From contig NZ_CP149514.1 of the NCBI RefSeq assembly GCF_045291545.1, positions 1,240,001-1,304,000 of the forward strand: a stretch of 64,000 nucleotides of DNA, read 5' to 3'. Below are positions 25,537 to 33,321 of this stretch, in pieces. The position numbers and the translations under genes were made by a program. This DNA is from Gallaecimonas sp045291545 (GTDB lineage Bacteria > Pseudomonadota > Gammaproteobacteria > Enterobacterales > Gallaecimonadaceae). The notes beneath the pieces are model-generated. The model searched no databases. It was given only the letters and a program-made list of their open reading frames with translations, and had not been told where the DNA came from. The first letter of the stretch is position 1, and the number at the start of each line of letters is the position of its first letter.

Positions 25537-26284
25537 GGTTGCCCGAGCCTTTGGCCGGGCGGCGGCGGGCTATGACCGTCATGCCCGGCTGCAACAAAAA
25601 GTGGCTGACTGGCTGTTAAGCGAGCTGAGCCCCGGCCCGCGGTTGTTGGATGTTGGCTGTGGTACCGGCTACTGCCTGGAACAGCTGGGTGGCGGTATCG
25701 GTCTGGATATCAGTGCCGGTATGTTGGCTCATTGTCAGCAAAAAGGCCATCGCCAGCTATTACAGGCTGACGCCAGCGCCTTGCCACTGGCCAGCCATAG
25801 TATTGATACCGTGGTTTCCAGCCTGGCTTTACAGTGGTGCGTTGATTTACCGGCGGCACTGGCAGAGCTGGCGCGGGTGCTGCGCCCGGGTGGCTGTTGG
25901 CATCTGGCCTTGCCACTGGCCGGCTCGCTCAACGAGCTGGCGACAGCCTGGCAGGATCAGCGGCCACATTTGCTGGCCCTGCCTGCGGCGGCAAAACTGC
26001 AAGCACTGTTGCCGCCGCAGGCATCACTGACGGTACGCCGCTTTACCTGCTATTACCCGGATCTGTCGGCACTGCGGGCCAGTCTCAAAGGCATTGGTGC
26101 TCACCATGTACCGGGGCGCAGTAGCGGCTTGACCGGGCGGCACCGTTATCAGCGTTTCCTCGATAATCTTGAACGGCAGCGTACTGCTCAGGGGCTGCCG
26201 CTGACGTATCTGATCGGACGAATTCAATGGCAAAAACCCTGTTTGTCACCGGCACCGACACCGATGCCGGTAAAACCCACTTAA
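25520..26284 (+). CDS. bioC: Malonyl-ACP O-methyltransferase
   Basis: BioC methylates malonyl-ACP so that the fatty-acid enzymes can build pimeloyl-ACP. The 254-residue class I SAM methyltransferase shows ARAFGRAAAGYDRHARLQ, motif I LLDVGCGTGY and the LKGIGAHHV segment typical of BioC. The start is GTG 25520 with GGAGG upstream, inside the end of bioF. The C-terminus runs 58 bases into bioD in another frame, ending in a proline-rich tail unlike that of E. coli BioC. No bioH is present in the window; the esterase step must be encoded elsewhere. Confidence 0.93.
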   Translation: MTALPEVARAFGRAAAGYDRHARLQQKVADWLLSELSPGPRLLDVGCGTGYCLEQLGGGIGLDISAGMLAHCQQKGHRQLLQADASALPLASHSIDTVVSSLALQWCVDLPAALAELARVLRPGGCWHLALPLAGSLNELATAWQDQRPHLLALPAAAKLQALLPPQASLTVRRFTCYYPDLSALRASLKGIGAHHVPGRSSGLTGRHRYQRFLDNLERQRTAQGLPLTYLIGRIQWQKPCLSPAPTPMPVKPT

Positions 26285-26865
26285 GTTGTGCGCTGCTGGC
26301 CCATTTTGCTCGCCAGCGGCGTACCGTCGCCGGCCTAAAGCCAGTTGCCTCCGGTGGTCGGCTGGATGCCGAGCGGCTGTGGCAGGCCTCCGGATATCAG
26401 CGGTCACTGGACGAGCACAATCCCTATTGGTTTAGCCCCGCCATCGCTCCGCATTTGGCGGCGGCAGAAGCTGGTGTCAGCCTGACGGTGGCCGGTCTGC
26501 AACAGGCGCTGGCAGCTTGGCAACAGGCACCGGTAGATGGCTTGCTGGTGGAAGGGGCTGGTGGCTGGCGGGTACCACTGAATAACCGGGAGAGCTTTGC
26601 GGATCTGGCAACCGCCATGAATGCTGCGGTGATCTTGGTGGTGGGCATGAAGCTGGGGTGTGTTAACCACGCCTTATTAACCGCTGAGGCGATACAGGCC
26701 GATGGCCTGCCACTACTGGGTTGGGTAGCCAATGCTGGCCTTGAGCCGATGGACCGGCTGGCGGATAACCTCGCGTATTTACGCCAGGCCATGCCTGCAC
26801 CGTTGCTGGCAACAGCTGGCAAACAAACGCCGGAAAGTATCACTTTCGCTGACGTTACCTGGTGA
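26227..26865 (+). CDS. bioD: Dethiobiotin synthetase
   Basis: BioD closes the ureido ring of DAPA with CO2 and ATP to give dethiobiotin. The 212-residue protein has the P-loop GTDTDAGKTHLS at the N-terminus, GLKPVASGG, the segment LLVEGAGGWRVPL and LGCVNHALLTAEAI. It is the last gene of bioBFCD and starts inside bioC. Its end overlaps the convergent nlpC by 11 bases. No terminator is visible between them. Confidence 0.95.
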   Translation: MAKTLFVTGTDTDAGKTHLSCALLAHFARQRRTVAGLKPVASGGRLDAERLWQASGYQRSLDEHNPYWFSPAIAPHLAAAEAGVSLTVAGLQQALAAWQQAPVDGLLVEGAGGWRVPLNNRESFADLATAMNAAVILVVGMKLGCVNHALLTAEAIQADGLPLLGWVANAGLEPMDRLADNLAYLRQAMPAPLLATAGKQTPESITFADVTW

Positions 26866-27313
26866 AAATACGCCGGGCAGTCCAGTAGTGGGCTTGCCAG
26901 TACGGGTTATCCAACGCTGATACGGTCACGCCGACACTGGTGGAAGCATGCAAAAACAGGCCGTTACCCTGATAAATACCCACATGGCGGCTGCGCCGCC
27001 CTGTTTTGAAAAAGACCAGATCCCCTGGCCGCAGGTGCTGCTGTGCTACCGGCTTGCCCAGTCTGACCTGGGCTGCAGTAGTGCGCGGTAAGGTGATAGA
27101 AAAGCGCTGCTTGAAGGTCTGGCGGGTAAAGGCAGAGCAATCAATGCCGGTTTTACTGGTGCCGCCCAGACGATAGGGCACGCCTTGCCATTGCCGGTAT
27201 TGTGCCACCAGGGCTTGCTGTATGGGGCTGGTTGCCGGTAGTGCAGGCTTGGGTGGTGGCGCACTGGCACAGCCGGCCAGCAGCAGTAGCGCCAGCAGCG
27301 CCGCTTTACGCAT
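26855..27313 (-). CDS. nlpC: NlpC/P60 lipoprotein endopeptidase
   Basis: A 152-residue lipoprotein (E. coli NlpC 154 aa). The signal MRKAALLALLLLAGC carries a lipobox with acylated Cys15. The cysteine peptidase domain shows the nucleophile in GIDCSAFTRQTF, and the histidines in SRHVGIYQGNGLFLHAST. It would cleave cell-wall peptide cross-links in the periplasm. Residue order NPYWQAHYWTARRI at the C-terminus matches NlpC rather than MepS. Its 5' end overlaps the esterase gene by 8 bases. Confidence 0.92.
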   Translation of the reverse strand: MRKAALLALLLLAGCASAPPPKPALPATSPIQQALVAQYRQWQGVPYRLGGTSKTGIDCSAFTRQTFKQRFSITLPRTTAAQVRLGKPVAQQHLRPGDLVFFKTGRRSRHVGIYQGNGLFLHASTSVGVTVSALDNPYWQAHYWTARRIFTR

Positions 27314-27944
27314 TATGGCCCAGCCAGCGGGTCAGCAAGGTGGCAATATCCTGCACCTGCTCGCTGGTGATTTCATGGCCACTGTCATAGTGCTGTTGCT
27401 GCACGGGCAAGCCACTGCGACGCAGGGTGTCGTGGGCGCGCTGGCCCAGCAGCGGTGGCACAACCTGGTCCTGGCGACCGTGGTGAATGGCCACGGGCAG
27501 TTGTTGCTGAGCCGGATGGATGGTGACCGGGGCAGCGAGATAGGTGGACATGGCCAGTAGCCCGGCGAGCGGTTGTGGGCTGGTTAGCGCTGCCTGATAG
27601 GCAACAGCGCCCCCTTGAGAAAAACCTGCCAGCACGACCTTGGCTCCGCTTTGGTGCTGCTGCTCAAGCAAGGCCTGCAGCTGTGTACTGACCTCCTGCA
27701 AATGCTCGGTATTGAGCTTGCGTTCGATGTCCAACGACAAAATGTCATACCAGGCACTCATCAGGTAGCTGCCATTAACGGTTACTGGCCGGGTAGGTGC
27801 CTGCGGAAAGATAAAGCGCCAATCGGGGCGGCCAATGATACCGGCCAGCGGCGCCAGATCTTCGGCGCTGGCGCCCAGACCATGCAGCATAATTACAACG
27901 CCGGTGGCATCGTCCGGGCCGTGTTGCAGATAAGGTAGGGTCAT
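27306..27944 (-). CDS. Phospholipase/carboxylesterase-family hydrolase
   Basis: A 212-residue alpha/beta hydrolase of the carboxylesterase type 2 family. Visible parts are the oxyanion HGLGASAEDL, the nucleophile GFSQGGAVAYQAAL, the acid loop HGRQDQVVPPLLG and the final histidine in YDSGHEIT. No signal peptide is seen, so it is cytoplasmic. Similar proteins act on short-chain esters or acyl-protein thioesters; the natural substrate is unknown. It is cotranscribed with nlpC (8-base overlap). Confidence 0.9.
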   Translation of the reverse strand: MTLPYLQHGPDDATGVVIMLHGLGASAEDLAPLAGIIGRPDWRFIFPQAPTRPVTVNGSYLMSAWYDILSLDIERKLNTEHLQEVSTQLQALLEQQHQSGAKVVLAGFSQGGAVAYQAALTSPQPLAGLLAMSTYLAAPVTIHPAQQQLPVAIHHGRQDQVVPPLLGQRAHDTLRRSGLPVQQQHYDSGHEITSEQVQDIATLLTRWLGHNA

Positions 27945-27954
27945 AAGGCTCCCA

Positions 27955-27979
27955 TAAAAAAGGCAGCTTGCGCTGCCTT
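27955..27979 (-). terminator. Terminator of fklB
   Basis: An 8-bp stem (27960-27967 with 27972-27979, AAGGCAGC and GCTGCCTT) closes on a TTGC loop. On the minus strand it is followed by a T run, 4 bases after the fklB stop. Confidence 0.88.
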
Positions 27980-27983
27980 GAAG

Positions 27984-28598
27984 TCATGCGATGTTGAGCA
28001 GTTCCACTTCAAACACCAGCGCCGCATGGGGCGGAATGGCGTTGCCAGCGCCCTGGGCGCCGTAAGCCAGATCTGAAGGAATAGTCAAACGCCACTTGTC
28101 GCCGACTTTCATCATCTGCAGGGCTTCTACCCAGCCTTTGATAACGCCAGTTACCGGGAAGCTGATAGACTCGCCGCGCTCGACAGAGCTGTCAAAAACG
28201 GTGCCGTCAATCAACATGCCGTGGTAGTGCACTTCCACCTTGTCATCGCTGCTTGGCGTGGCGCCGTCACCGCTATTGAGCACTTCATATTGCAGGCCGG
28301 ACTCGGTGATCTGCACACCGGCTTTTTGCGCGTTATCCATCAAGAATTGTTCGTTGGCCTTGATAAAAGAGGCGCTACGCGCTTTTTGCTCTTCTTCCAT
28401 GCGGGTTCTGATGACGTCAAAGGCCGCATTGATGTCGTCCGGGGCAACGGCGAACTCTTCACCGCGCAGGGCATCGGCCAGACCTTGTTGCACGGCGGCA
28501 ATATCAAGGCCGTCAAAGGCCTGTTGTGCCAGTTGGTCGCCCATTTGACGGCCAACGCCGTAGCTGGCTTTTTGCTCGGTAGTGTCGTACTGCGCCAT
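27984..28598 (-). CDS. fklB: FKBP-type peptidyl-prolyl isomerase FklB
   Basis: A 204-residue FKBP22-type isomerase (E. coli FklB 206 aa). Helical dimerisation domain at residues 1-90 (KASYGVGRQMGDQLAQQ), then the FKBP domain with VEVHYHGMLIDGTVFDSS, GVIKGWVEALQMM and PSDLAYGAQGAGNAIPPHAALVFEVEL. No signal peptide, hence cytoplasmic folding helper. It has its own terminator and lies 45 bases after pepE. Confidence 0.94.
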   Translation of the reverse strand: MAQYDTTEQKASYGVGRQMGDQLAQQAFDGLDIAAVQQGLADALRGEEFAVAPDDINAAFDVIRTRMEEEQKARSASFIKANEQFLMDNAQKAGVQITESGLQYEVLNSGDGATPSSDDKVEVHYHGMLIDGTVFDSSVERGESISFPVTGVIKGWVEALQMMKVGDKWRLTIPSDLAYGAQGAGNAIPPHAALVFEVELLNIA

Positions 28599-28643
28599 GA
28601 TTCTCTCGCTTATTGTTGAAAAACGGCCATTCTAGCGTTTTTC

Positions 28644-29354
28644 TCAGTGGCCCGACAGCAACCAGGCCAGATCTTGGCCCGGGGTGAGGATTTCTATCTG
28701 CGGCTGTGTCATCAGTAGCGCCTCATGTTCACCAAGCAGTGTCAGCTGTTCGCCATGACGATACAGGGCCGTGCCTTCTGGCAGGCAAACCACTTTTTCC
28801 TGTGGGTTCAGGGTAAGGAACTCGCTGAGGCGGTCCTGACGGCTTTCGCCGTTATGGCCTGGCAAAGTGGCATTGGAGTAGTGCGGGTTGATCTGAAACG
28901 GCACCAGCGCCAGGGCGTCAAAGCTGGGCGGGTGGATAATGGGCATATCATTGGTGGTACGGATGGATTTACCCGCCAGGTTGGCTCCGGCACTCCAACC
29001 CATGTAAGGCGTACCCTGGCTGACGGCGGCCTGCAAAGGTTGCAGCAGCTGTTGCTGGTACAGCTCGCTTAACAGCCGAAAGGTATTACCGCCACCAACG
29101 GCAATGGCCTTGGCATGGGCCAGCGCCTGGGCAGGATCAGGGTATTGGTGCAGCCCCTTGACGCTAATGGCCAGCGGCGCCAGCGCTTCGGCAACCTTGG
29201 CTGTGTAGTCGTCCCAGCTGATGGTGACGCCGGCAAAGGGCACAAACAGCAGCTCCCGCTCGTCGCCGGCCAGGTGCCGGTCAATAAAGGGCAGGGCATG
29301 GCTGAGATAAGGAGTATCGCCGGCTCGGGAAGCCGACAGCAGCAGAGCACGCAT
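28644..29354 (-). CDS. pepE: Peptidase E (alpha-aspartyl dipeptidase)
   Basis: A 236-residue S51 serine peptidase (E. coli PepE 229 aa) that splits N-terminal Asp-X dipeptides. The catalytic Ser lies in YMGWSAGANLAGKSI and the family block VGGGNTFRLLSELY precedes it. The reading frame extends to 29573, but start 29354 (MRALLLSASR) fits the family and has AAGG nine bases upstream. It is divergent from htpX with 134 bases between the starts. Confidence 0.93.
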   Translation of the reverse strand: MRALLLSASRAGDTPYLSHALPFIDRHLAGDERELLFVPFAGVTISWDDYTAKVAEALAPLAISVKGLHQYPDPAQALAHAKAIAVGGGNTFRLLSELYQQQLLQPLQAAVSQGTPYMGWSAGANLAGKSIRTTNDMPIIHPPSFDALALVPFQINPHYSNATLPGHNGESRQDRLSEFLTLNPQEKVVCLPEGTALYRHGEQLTLLGEHEALLMTQPQIEILTPGQDLAWLLSGH

Positions 29355-29415
29355 AAGCACACCTTCATTAAGGAAAAATCGTATAAATGATACCGAATTT
29401 TCGCTGTTGATGGGG

Positions 29416-29444
29416 CTTGATAAGCCCTCCACTGACCCTAATAT
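29416..29444 (+). promoter_or_regulatory. Candidate heat-shock (sigma-32) promoter of htpX
   Basis: CTTGATA (29416-29422) and CCCTAATAT (29436-29444), 13 bases apart, resemble the sigma-32 elements CTTGAAA and CCCCATNT. HtpX is a heat-shock protease in E. coli, so the match is expected biologically. Confidence 0.5.
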
Positions 29445-29488
29445 GTTTGCTATCCCACCGCAACGAGGTGGCCTGAAGGAGTGTGAAC

Positions 29489-30364
29489 GTGAAACGCGTG
29501 TTTTTATATCTGGCAACCAACCTGGCAGTGCTGGTAACGCTGGGTATCGTGCTGAGCATTGTGATGTCGGCACTGGGTATTCAGGGCCAGTCCACTGCTG
29601 GCTACCTGGTGATTGCTGCTGTCTTTGGTTTTGGTGGCAGTATCATTTCTCTGCTGATGTCCAAGTGGATCGCCAAGCGCTCGGTTGGCGCTTATGTGAT
29701 CACCCAACCGCGTGACCAGATGGAGCAATGGCTGGTCAATACGGTGGCCCAACAGGCGCAGCGGGCCGGTATCAAGATGCCGGAAGTGGCCATTTACGAC
29801 TCACCGGAAATGAATGCCTTCGCAACAGGCCCCAGCCGTAACAACTCGCTGGTGGCGGTTTCGACTGGCCTGCTTTACAAGATGGACCGGGATGAAGTGG
29901 AAGCGGTGCTGGGCCATGAAATCTCGCACGTGGCAAACGGCGACATGGTGACCATGACCCTGATCCAGGGGGTACTCAATACCTTTGTGATCTTCCTGGC
30001 CCGGATGGTCGCTGGCGCTATTTCCAACGCCATGCGGGGCAATGACGAAGAAGGCGAAGGCCTGGGAGGCATTGCGTATTTCGCCGTGGTGATCGTTCTG
30101 GAGATTGTCTTTGGCATCCTGGCATCATTTATTACCGCCTGGTTCTCCCGTCAGCGCGAATACCGCGCGGATGCCGGTGGTGCAGCGCTGGCTGGCCGTA
30201 ACAAGATGATTGCGGCCCTGGAGCGACTGCGTAGCGGCCATGAACAGACGCATCTGGAAGGGCAACTGGCCGCTTTCGGTATCCAGGGTAAGCGTTCCCT
30301 TAGCGAGCTGATGATGAGCCACCCGCCCATTGAAAAGCGCATTCAGGCGCTGCGTCAGGGCTAA
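29489..30364 (+). CDS. htpX: Heat-shock membrane metalloprotease HtpX
   Basis: A 291-residue M48B inner-membrane zinc protease (E. coli 293). Two N-terminal transmembrane helices (about 4-28 and 36-57), the catalytic HEISH at 143-147, two further helices and the third-ligand region SRQREYRADAGGAAL are all present. It degrades damaged membrane proteins. GTG 29489 is chosen because AAGGAG lies 7 bases upstream; GTG 29483 would leave a single base. In E. coli htpX lies beside prc, but here it is over 30 kb from prc. Confidence 0.95.
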   Translation: MKRVFLYLATNLAVLVTLGIVLSIVMSALGIQGQSTAGYLVIAAVFGFGGSIISLLMSKWIAKRSVGAYVITQPRDQMEQWLVNTVAQQAQRAGIKMPEVAIYDSPEMNAFATGPSRNNSLVAVSTGLLYKMDRDEVEAVLGHEISHVANGDMVTMTLIQGVLNTFVIFLARMVAGAISNAMRGNDEEGEGLGGIAYFAVVIVLEIVFGILASFITAWFSRQREYRADAGGAALAGRNKMIAALERLRSGHEQTHLEGQLAAFGIQGKRSLSELMMSHPPIEKRIQALRQG

Positions 30365-30383
30365 GCACTATCCCCTACCGACT

Positions 30384-30406
30384 GGCCGCCTTGTGCGGCC
30401 TTTTTT
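30384..30406 (+). terminator. Terminator of htpX
   Basis: GGCCGC (30384-30389) and GCGGCC (30395-30400) form a 6-bp stem with a 5-base loop and six T, 19 bases after the htpX stop. Confidence 0.88.
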
Positions 30407-30461
30407 ATGGCGCCGTTGCAGCATACAATGCTCTTACAGTCACCATTACACCGAGGCCGTT

Positions 30462-31085
30462 ATGGAAGGGCAGCAGCTACGCGCCAACCGCGATAATGTC
30501 TGGAAAGCCGCTCAGGCACTCACCGACCAGGGTAAAACGCCGTCGGTAAATACGGTCAGAGACTGGCTAGGGGGTGGCTCCAACAGCTCAATCAGCCGCT
30601 ATCTACAACAGTGGCATGCCAGCTCAGCAGCGGAACGCAGCATCCGACTGGCATTACCTTTACACTTGCAAGACGCCCTGGATGACATGTTGAGCGAGAT
30701 AAAAAACGCCGCAGCACAACAATATCAGGCGCAGCTGGAGAATTACCAAACCTTGCAAACCGATACCGCGCAGCAACAAAGCCGCTTGCTGCAGTTTGCT
30801 GAACGTCAGGCGGGTCTTGAGCAGCAGCTGACGCAATTACAAACAGAACTGGCTGAGAGTCGTCAGCAACAGGCCTTGGCTGAACAGGCGGCGGCGCACT
30901 GGCAGCAGCAGGCGCAGGCCAGCACCGCAACACCTGATGGGGCTTTGGCAGCACAGCTGACTCACCAGCAACAACTACTGGAAAGCATCAGTACGGATCT
31001 GCAATTTGTCACCGAGCAACTACGGCGCCGGCAGCAATTAAAAGCGGAGCTGGAGCAGCTGCGTGACTCTTTGGGGGGCGCGTGA
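30462..31085 (+). CDS. KfrA_N-type DNA-binding coiled-coil protein
   Basis: A 207-residue protein. Residues about 5-60 (NRDNVWKAAQALTDQGKTPS, then VRDWLGGGSNSSISRYLQQW) match the KfrA N-terminal helix-turn-helix fold. The rest is a glutamine-rich coiled coil (QAGLEQQLTQLQTELAESRQ and similar heptads). KfrA proteins bind DNA and organise plasmids; chromosomal versions are less studied. It overlaps radD by 4 bases, suggesting a shared role with that helicase. The start at 30462 fits the family; the longer frame to 30330 crosses the htpX terminator and is rejected. Confidence 0.8.
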   Translation: MEGQQLRANRDNVWKAAQALTDQGKTPSVNTVRDWLGGGSNSSISRYLQQWHASSAAERSIRLALPLHLQDALDDMLSEIKNAAAQQYQAQLENYQTLQTDTAQQQSRLLQFAERQAGLEQQLTQLQTELAESRQQQALAEQAAAHWQQQAQASTATPDGALAAQLTHQQQLLESISTDLQFVTEQLRRRQQLKAELEQLRDSLGGA

Positions 31086-32755
31086 AGCTACGGCCTTATC
31101 AGCAGCAGGCCGTTACCGCGACACTTCAGTACTTTCGTAAAAATCAGGCGCCGGCGTTATTGGTTTTACCCACCGGGGCCGGTAAATCAGTAGTGATTGC
31201 CGAGCTGGCGCGGCTGGCTCGGGGGCGGGTGCTGGTGGTAACTCATGTTGCTGAACTGGTGGCGCAAAATGCCGGTAAATATCGGCACTGGCGCGATGAC
31301 GGGGTGATCTTTTCGGCCGGGCTGGGCCAGAAGCGGCTCGATGGCAAAGTGGTCTTTGCCTCCATTCAGTCTCTGGCCAACAATCTGGAGGCTTTTGATG
31401 ATGACATCAGCCTGATCATTGTTGATGAATGTCACCGCATCAGTGCTGATGAACAGTCGCAATATCAGCGCTTGTTCCGTCACTTTCCGGCCGGCCGGGT
31501 ACTGGGGTTGACGGCCACACCGTACCGGCTAGATAGCGGCTGGATCTACCGCTTTCATGCCCGCGGGCAGGTTCGAACCATGGCAGAGAGGCTGTTTCAG
31601 TACTGTATTTATGAGCTGCCCCTGCGCACCTTGATTACCCAAGGATACCTGACACCGCCGACGGTCGTGCCGGCACCGGGGATCTGCTACAACTTCACCG
31701 AGTTGGCGGGTAGTGCCAGTGAAGCGGCGCTGGATCGTGCTCTGGCCGGGCAGGGTAAATTAACACCGGCGATCATCCACCACCTGATGGCGGCCTGCAA
31801 AGAGCGCCAGGGGGTGATGATTTTTGCTGCCAGTCGCCGCCATGCCCGTGATATTGCCGCGCTATTACCCCCGTCGCAGACGGCAGTGGTGCTGGGAGAC
31901 ACCCCTGCAGCTGAGCGTCAGGCACATATTGCTGCCTTTAAAGCAAAAGCCCTCAAATATCTGGTCAATGTTTCGGTGTTGACTACCGGTTTTGATGCCC
32001 CCCATGTGGATGTCATCGCCTTATTGCGGCCGACCGAATCGGTGTCGCTTTACCAACAGATGGTGGGCCGGGGGCTTCGTTTAGCCGAAGGTAAAAAAGA
32101 CTGCCTGATCCTCGATTACGCAGGTAATCACTATGATCTGTTCAGTCCGGAAATCGCTGAACCACGCCCGGCAGGTACGGTGCCGGTGACAGTGCCATGT
32201 CCGCTGTGCGATTTTGCCAATCAGTTCTGGGGCAGGGTCGATGCGGACGGCGATGTGATTGAACATTTTGGCCGTCGTTGTCAGGGCATGATCGGGCCGG
32301 AACAGCAATGTGACTATCGTTTTCGCTGCCGTTTGTGCCCGGCTTGTGGCAGTGAGGCCGACATTGCTGCGCGCCAGTGCCCAGAGTGTCAAACCCCCTT
32401 TAGCGATATTGATAAAAGCCTGCGTGAGGCAATGCGCCAGCGTGATCAGCACCTTTTTAAGGTGGCACAAATGGACTGCCAGGTAACCGGCAATGGCTTG
32501 ACGATCGCCTACTACGATGTGGACGCGCAGCCGTTTAAGGAAACCCTGGCGTGGCAAAGTGCGGCTTTACGGCGATTTTTAGCTGATGCCAATCCAGCAC
32601 CGGGGAGCTTGTTTCTAGCTGCCGAGCCAGCTCTTGCTGACAAGCTGGTGCACCTACGCCAGCCACGCTTTTTACTGCTGAGCAAAAGTCGAGGGCAATG
32701 GCAGCTGCGCCAGCGGATCTTTGACTACCAGGGGCGTTTTCAGGCCGTTGAGTAA
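31082..32755 (+). CDS. radD: RadD/YejH superfamily 2 helicase-like ATPase
   Basis: A 557-residue protein (E. coli RadD 586 aa). Walker A PTGAGKSVVIAELARLARGR, motif II DECHRISAD, motif III LTATPYRLDSGWIY, a C-terminal RecA-like lobe with VNVSVLTTGFDAPHVDV and the arginine-finger motif QQMVGRGLRLAEGK. Two zinc-type cysteine groups follow (CPLCDFAN; CRLCPACGSEADIAARQCPEC). RadD aids RecA-mediated recombination repair and DNA-crossover limitation in E. coli. The start is GTG, overlapping the KfrA_N-type gene by 4 bases. Confidence 0.94.
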   Translation: MKLRPYQQQAVTATLQYFRKNQAPALLVLPTGAGKSVVIAELARLARGRVLVVTHVAELVAQNAGKYRHWRDDGVIFSAGLGQKRLDGKVVFASIQSLANNLEAFDDDISLIIVDECHRISADEQSQYQRLFRHFPAGRVLGLTATPYRLDSGWIYRFHARGQVRTMAERLFQYCIYELPLRTLITQGYLTPPTVVPAPGICYNFTELAGSASEAALDRALAGQGKLTPAIIHHLMAACKERQGVMIFAASRRHARDIAALLPPSQTAVVLGDTPAAERQAHIAAFKAKALKYLVNVSVLTTGFDAPHVDVIALLRPTESVSLYQQMVGRGLRLAEGKKDCLILDYAGNHYDLFSPEIAEPRPAGTVPVTVPCPLCDFANQFWGRVDADGDVIEHFGRRCQGMIGPEQQCDYRFRCRLCPACGSEADIAARQCPECQTPFSDIDKSLREAMRQRDQHLFKVAQMDCQVTGNGLTIAYYDVDAQPFKETLAWQSAALRRFLADANPAPGSLFLAAEPALADKLVHLRQPRFLLLSKSRGQWQLRQRIFDYQGRFQAVE

Positions 32756-32804
32756 TAATACCGGCGTGGTATGCTCGCCAGAGGATAGCAACGGATGTGA
32801 CTGC

Positions 32805-33296
32805 ATGGCGTTAGCAAAGGAAAGGAAACTGCTGTTTGTCTGTATGGGCAATATCTGCCGCTCGCCGACTGCGGAGGCGGTAGCCCGGCGGCGTTTTGCT
32901 GATGCCGGGCTGATGGTGACCGTGGACTCAGCCGGCACCATTGCTTTTCATGCCGGAGAGCCGCCGGATCGCCGGGCTCGCCAGGCGGGGGAGGCCAGAG
33001 GCTATGATTTTAGTGGCCAATTGGCCAGACAGGTGGCCAGTGATGACTTTGTGCACTGTGACCTGATCCTGGCCATGGACAGGCAAAACCTCAGCGATCT
33101 GATGACTCGCTGCCCGCAACGCCACCAGCATAAACTGCAACTTTTCTTGGACTATGCACCTGACGCTGAATACGAGGAAGTGCCTGATCCTTATTATGGC
33201 GGCAGTGGTGGCTTTGAGCAGGTGCTCGATCTGGTTGAAGCCGCCACTGACGGCTTGATTGCCAAACTCAATAGCAGCAATAAAAAAGGCGCCTGA
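32805..33296 (+). CDS. Low-molecular-weight protein-tyrosine-phosphatase family protein
   Basis: A 163-residue LMW-PTP. The phosphate-binding loop VCMGNICRSPTAE (C-x5-R-S) opens the domain and the general-acid loop VPDPYYGGSGGFEQVLDLV closes it. The substrate tyrosine-phosphoprotein or arsenate is not known. The frame is open to 32721, but the region before 32805 overlaps radD; ATG 32805 starts just before the first strand. The TGA stop lies in the loop of a bidirectional terminator. It may be cotranscribed with radD (49-base gap). Confidence 0.92.
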   Translation: MALAKERKLLFVCMGNICRSPTAEAVARRRFADAGLMVTVDSAGTIAFHAGEPPDRRARQAGEARGYDFSGQLARQVASDDFVHCDLILAMDRQNLSDLMTRCPQRHQHKLQLFLDYAPDAEYEEVPDPYYGGSGGFEQVLDLVEAATDGLIAKLNSSNKKGA

Positions 33297-33309
33297 CGGC
33301 GCCTTTTTT
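33282..33309. terminator. Bidirectional terminator between the phosphatase gene and rne
   Basis: A 12-bp perfect stem (AAAAAAGGCGCC, 33282-33293, with its complement at 33298-33309) closes on TGAC, with A/T tracts on both sides. It ends the phosphatase gene on the plus strand and rne on the minus strand. The phosphatase stop TGA lies in the loop. Confidence 0.93.
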
Positions 33310-33321
33310 GATGGCTTGCTA

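Noticed and set aside
30462..31085. KfrA_N-type gene as evidence of an integrated plasmid
   Set aside because: No replication, partition or transfer genes are present, and it is coupled to chromosomal radD.
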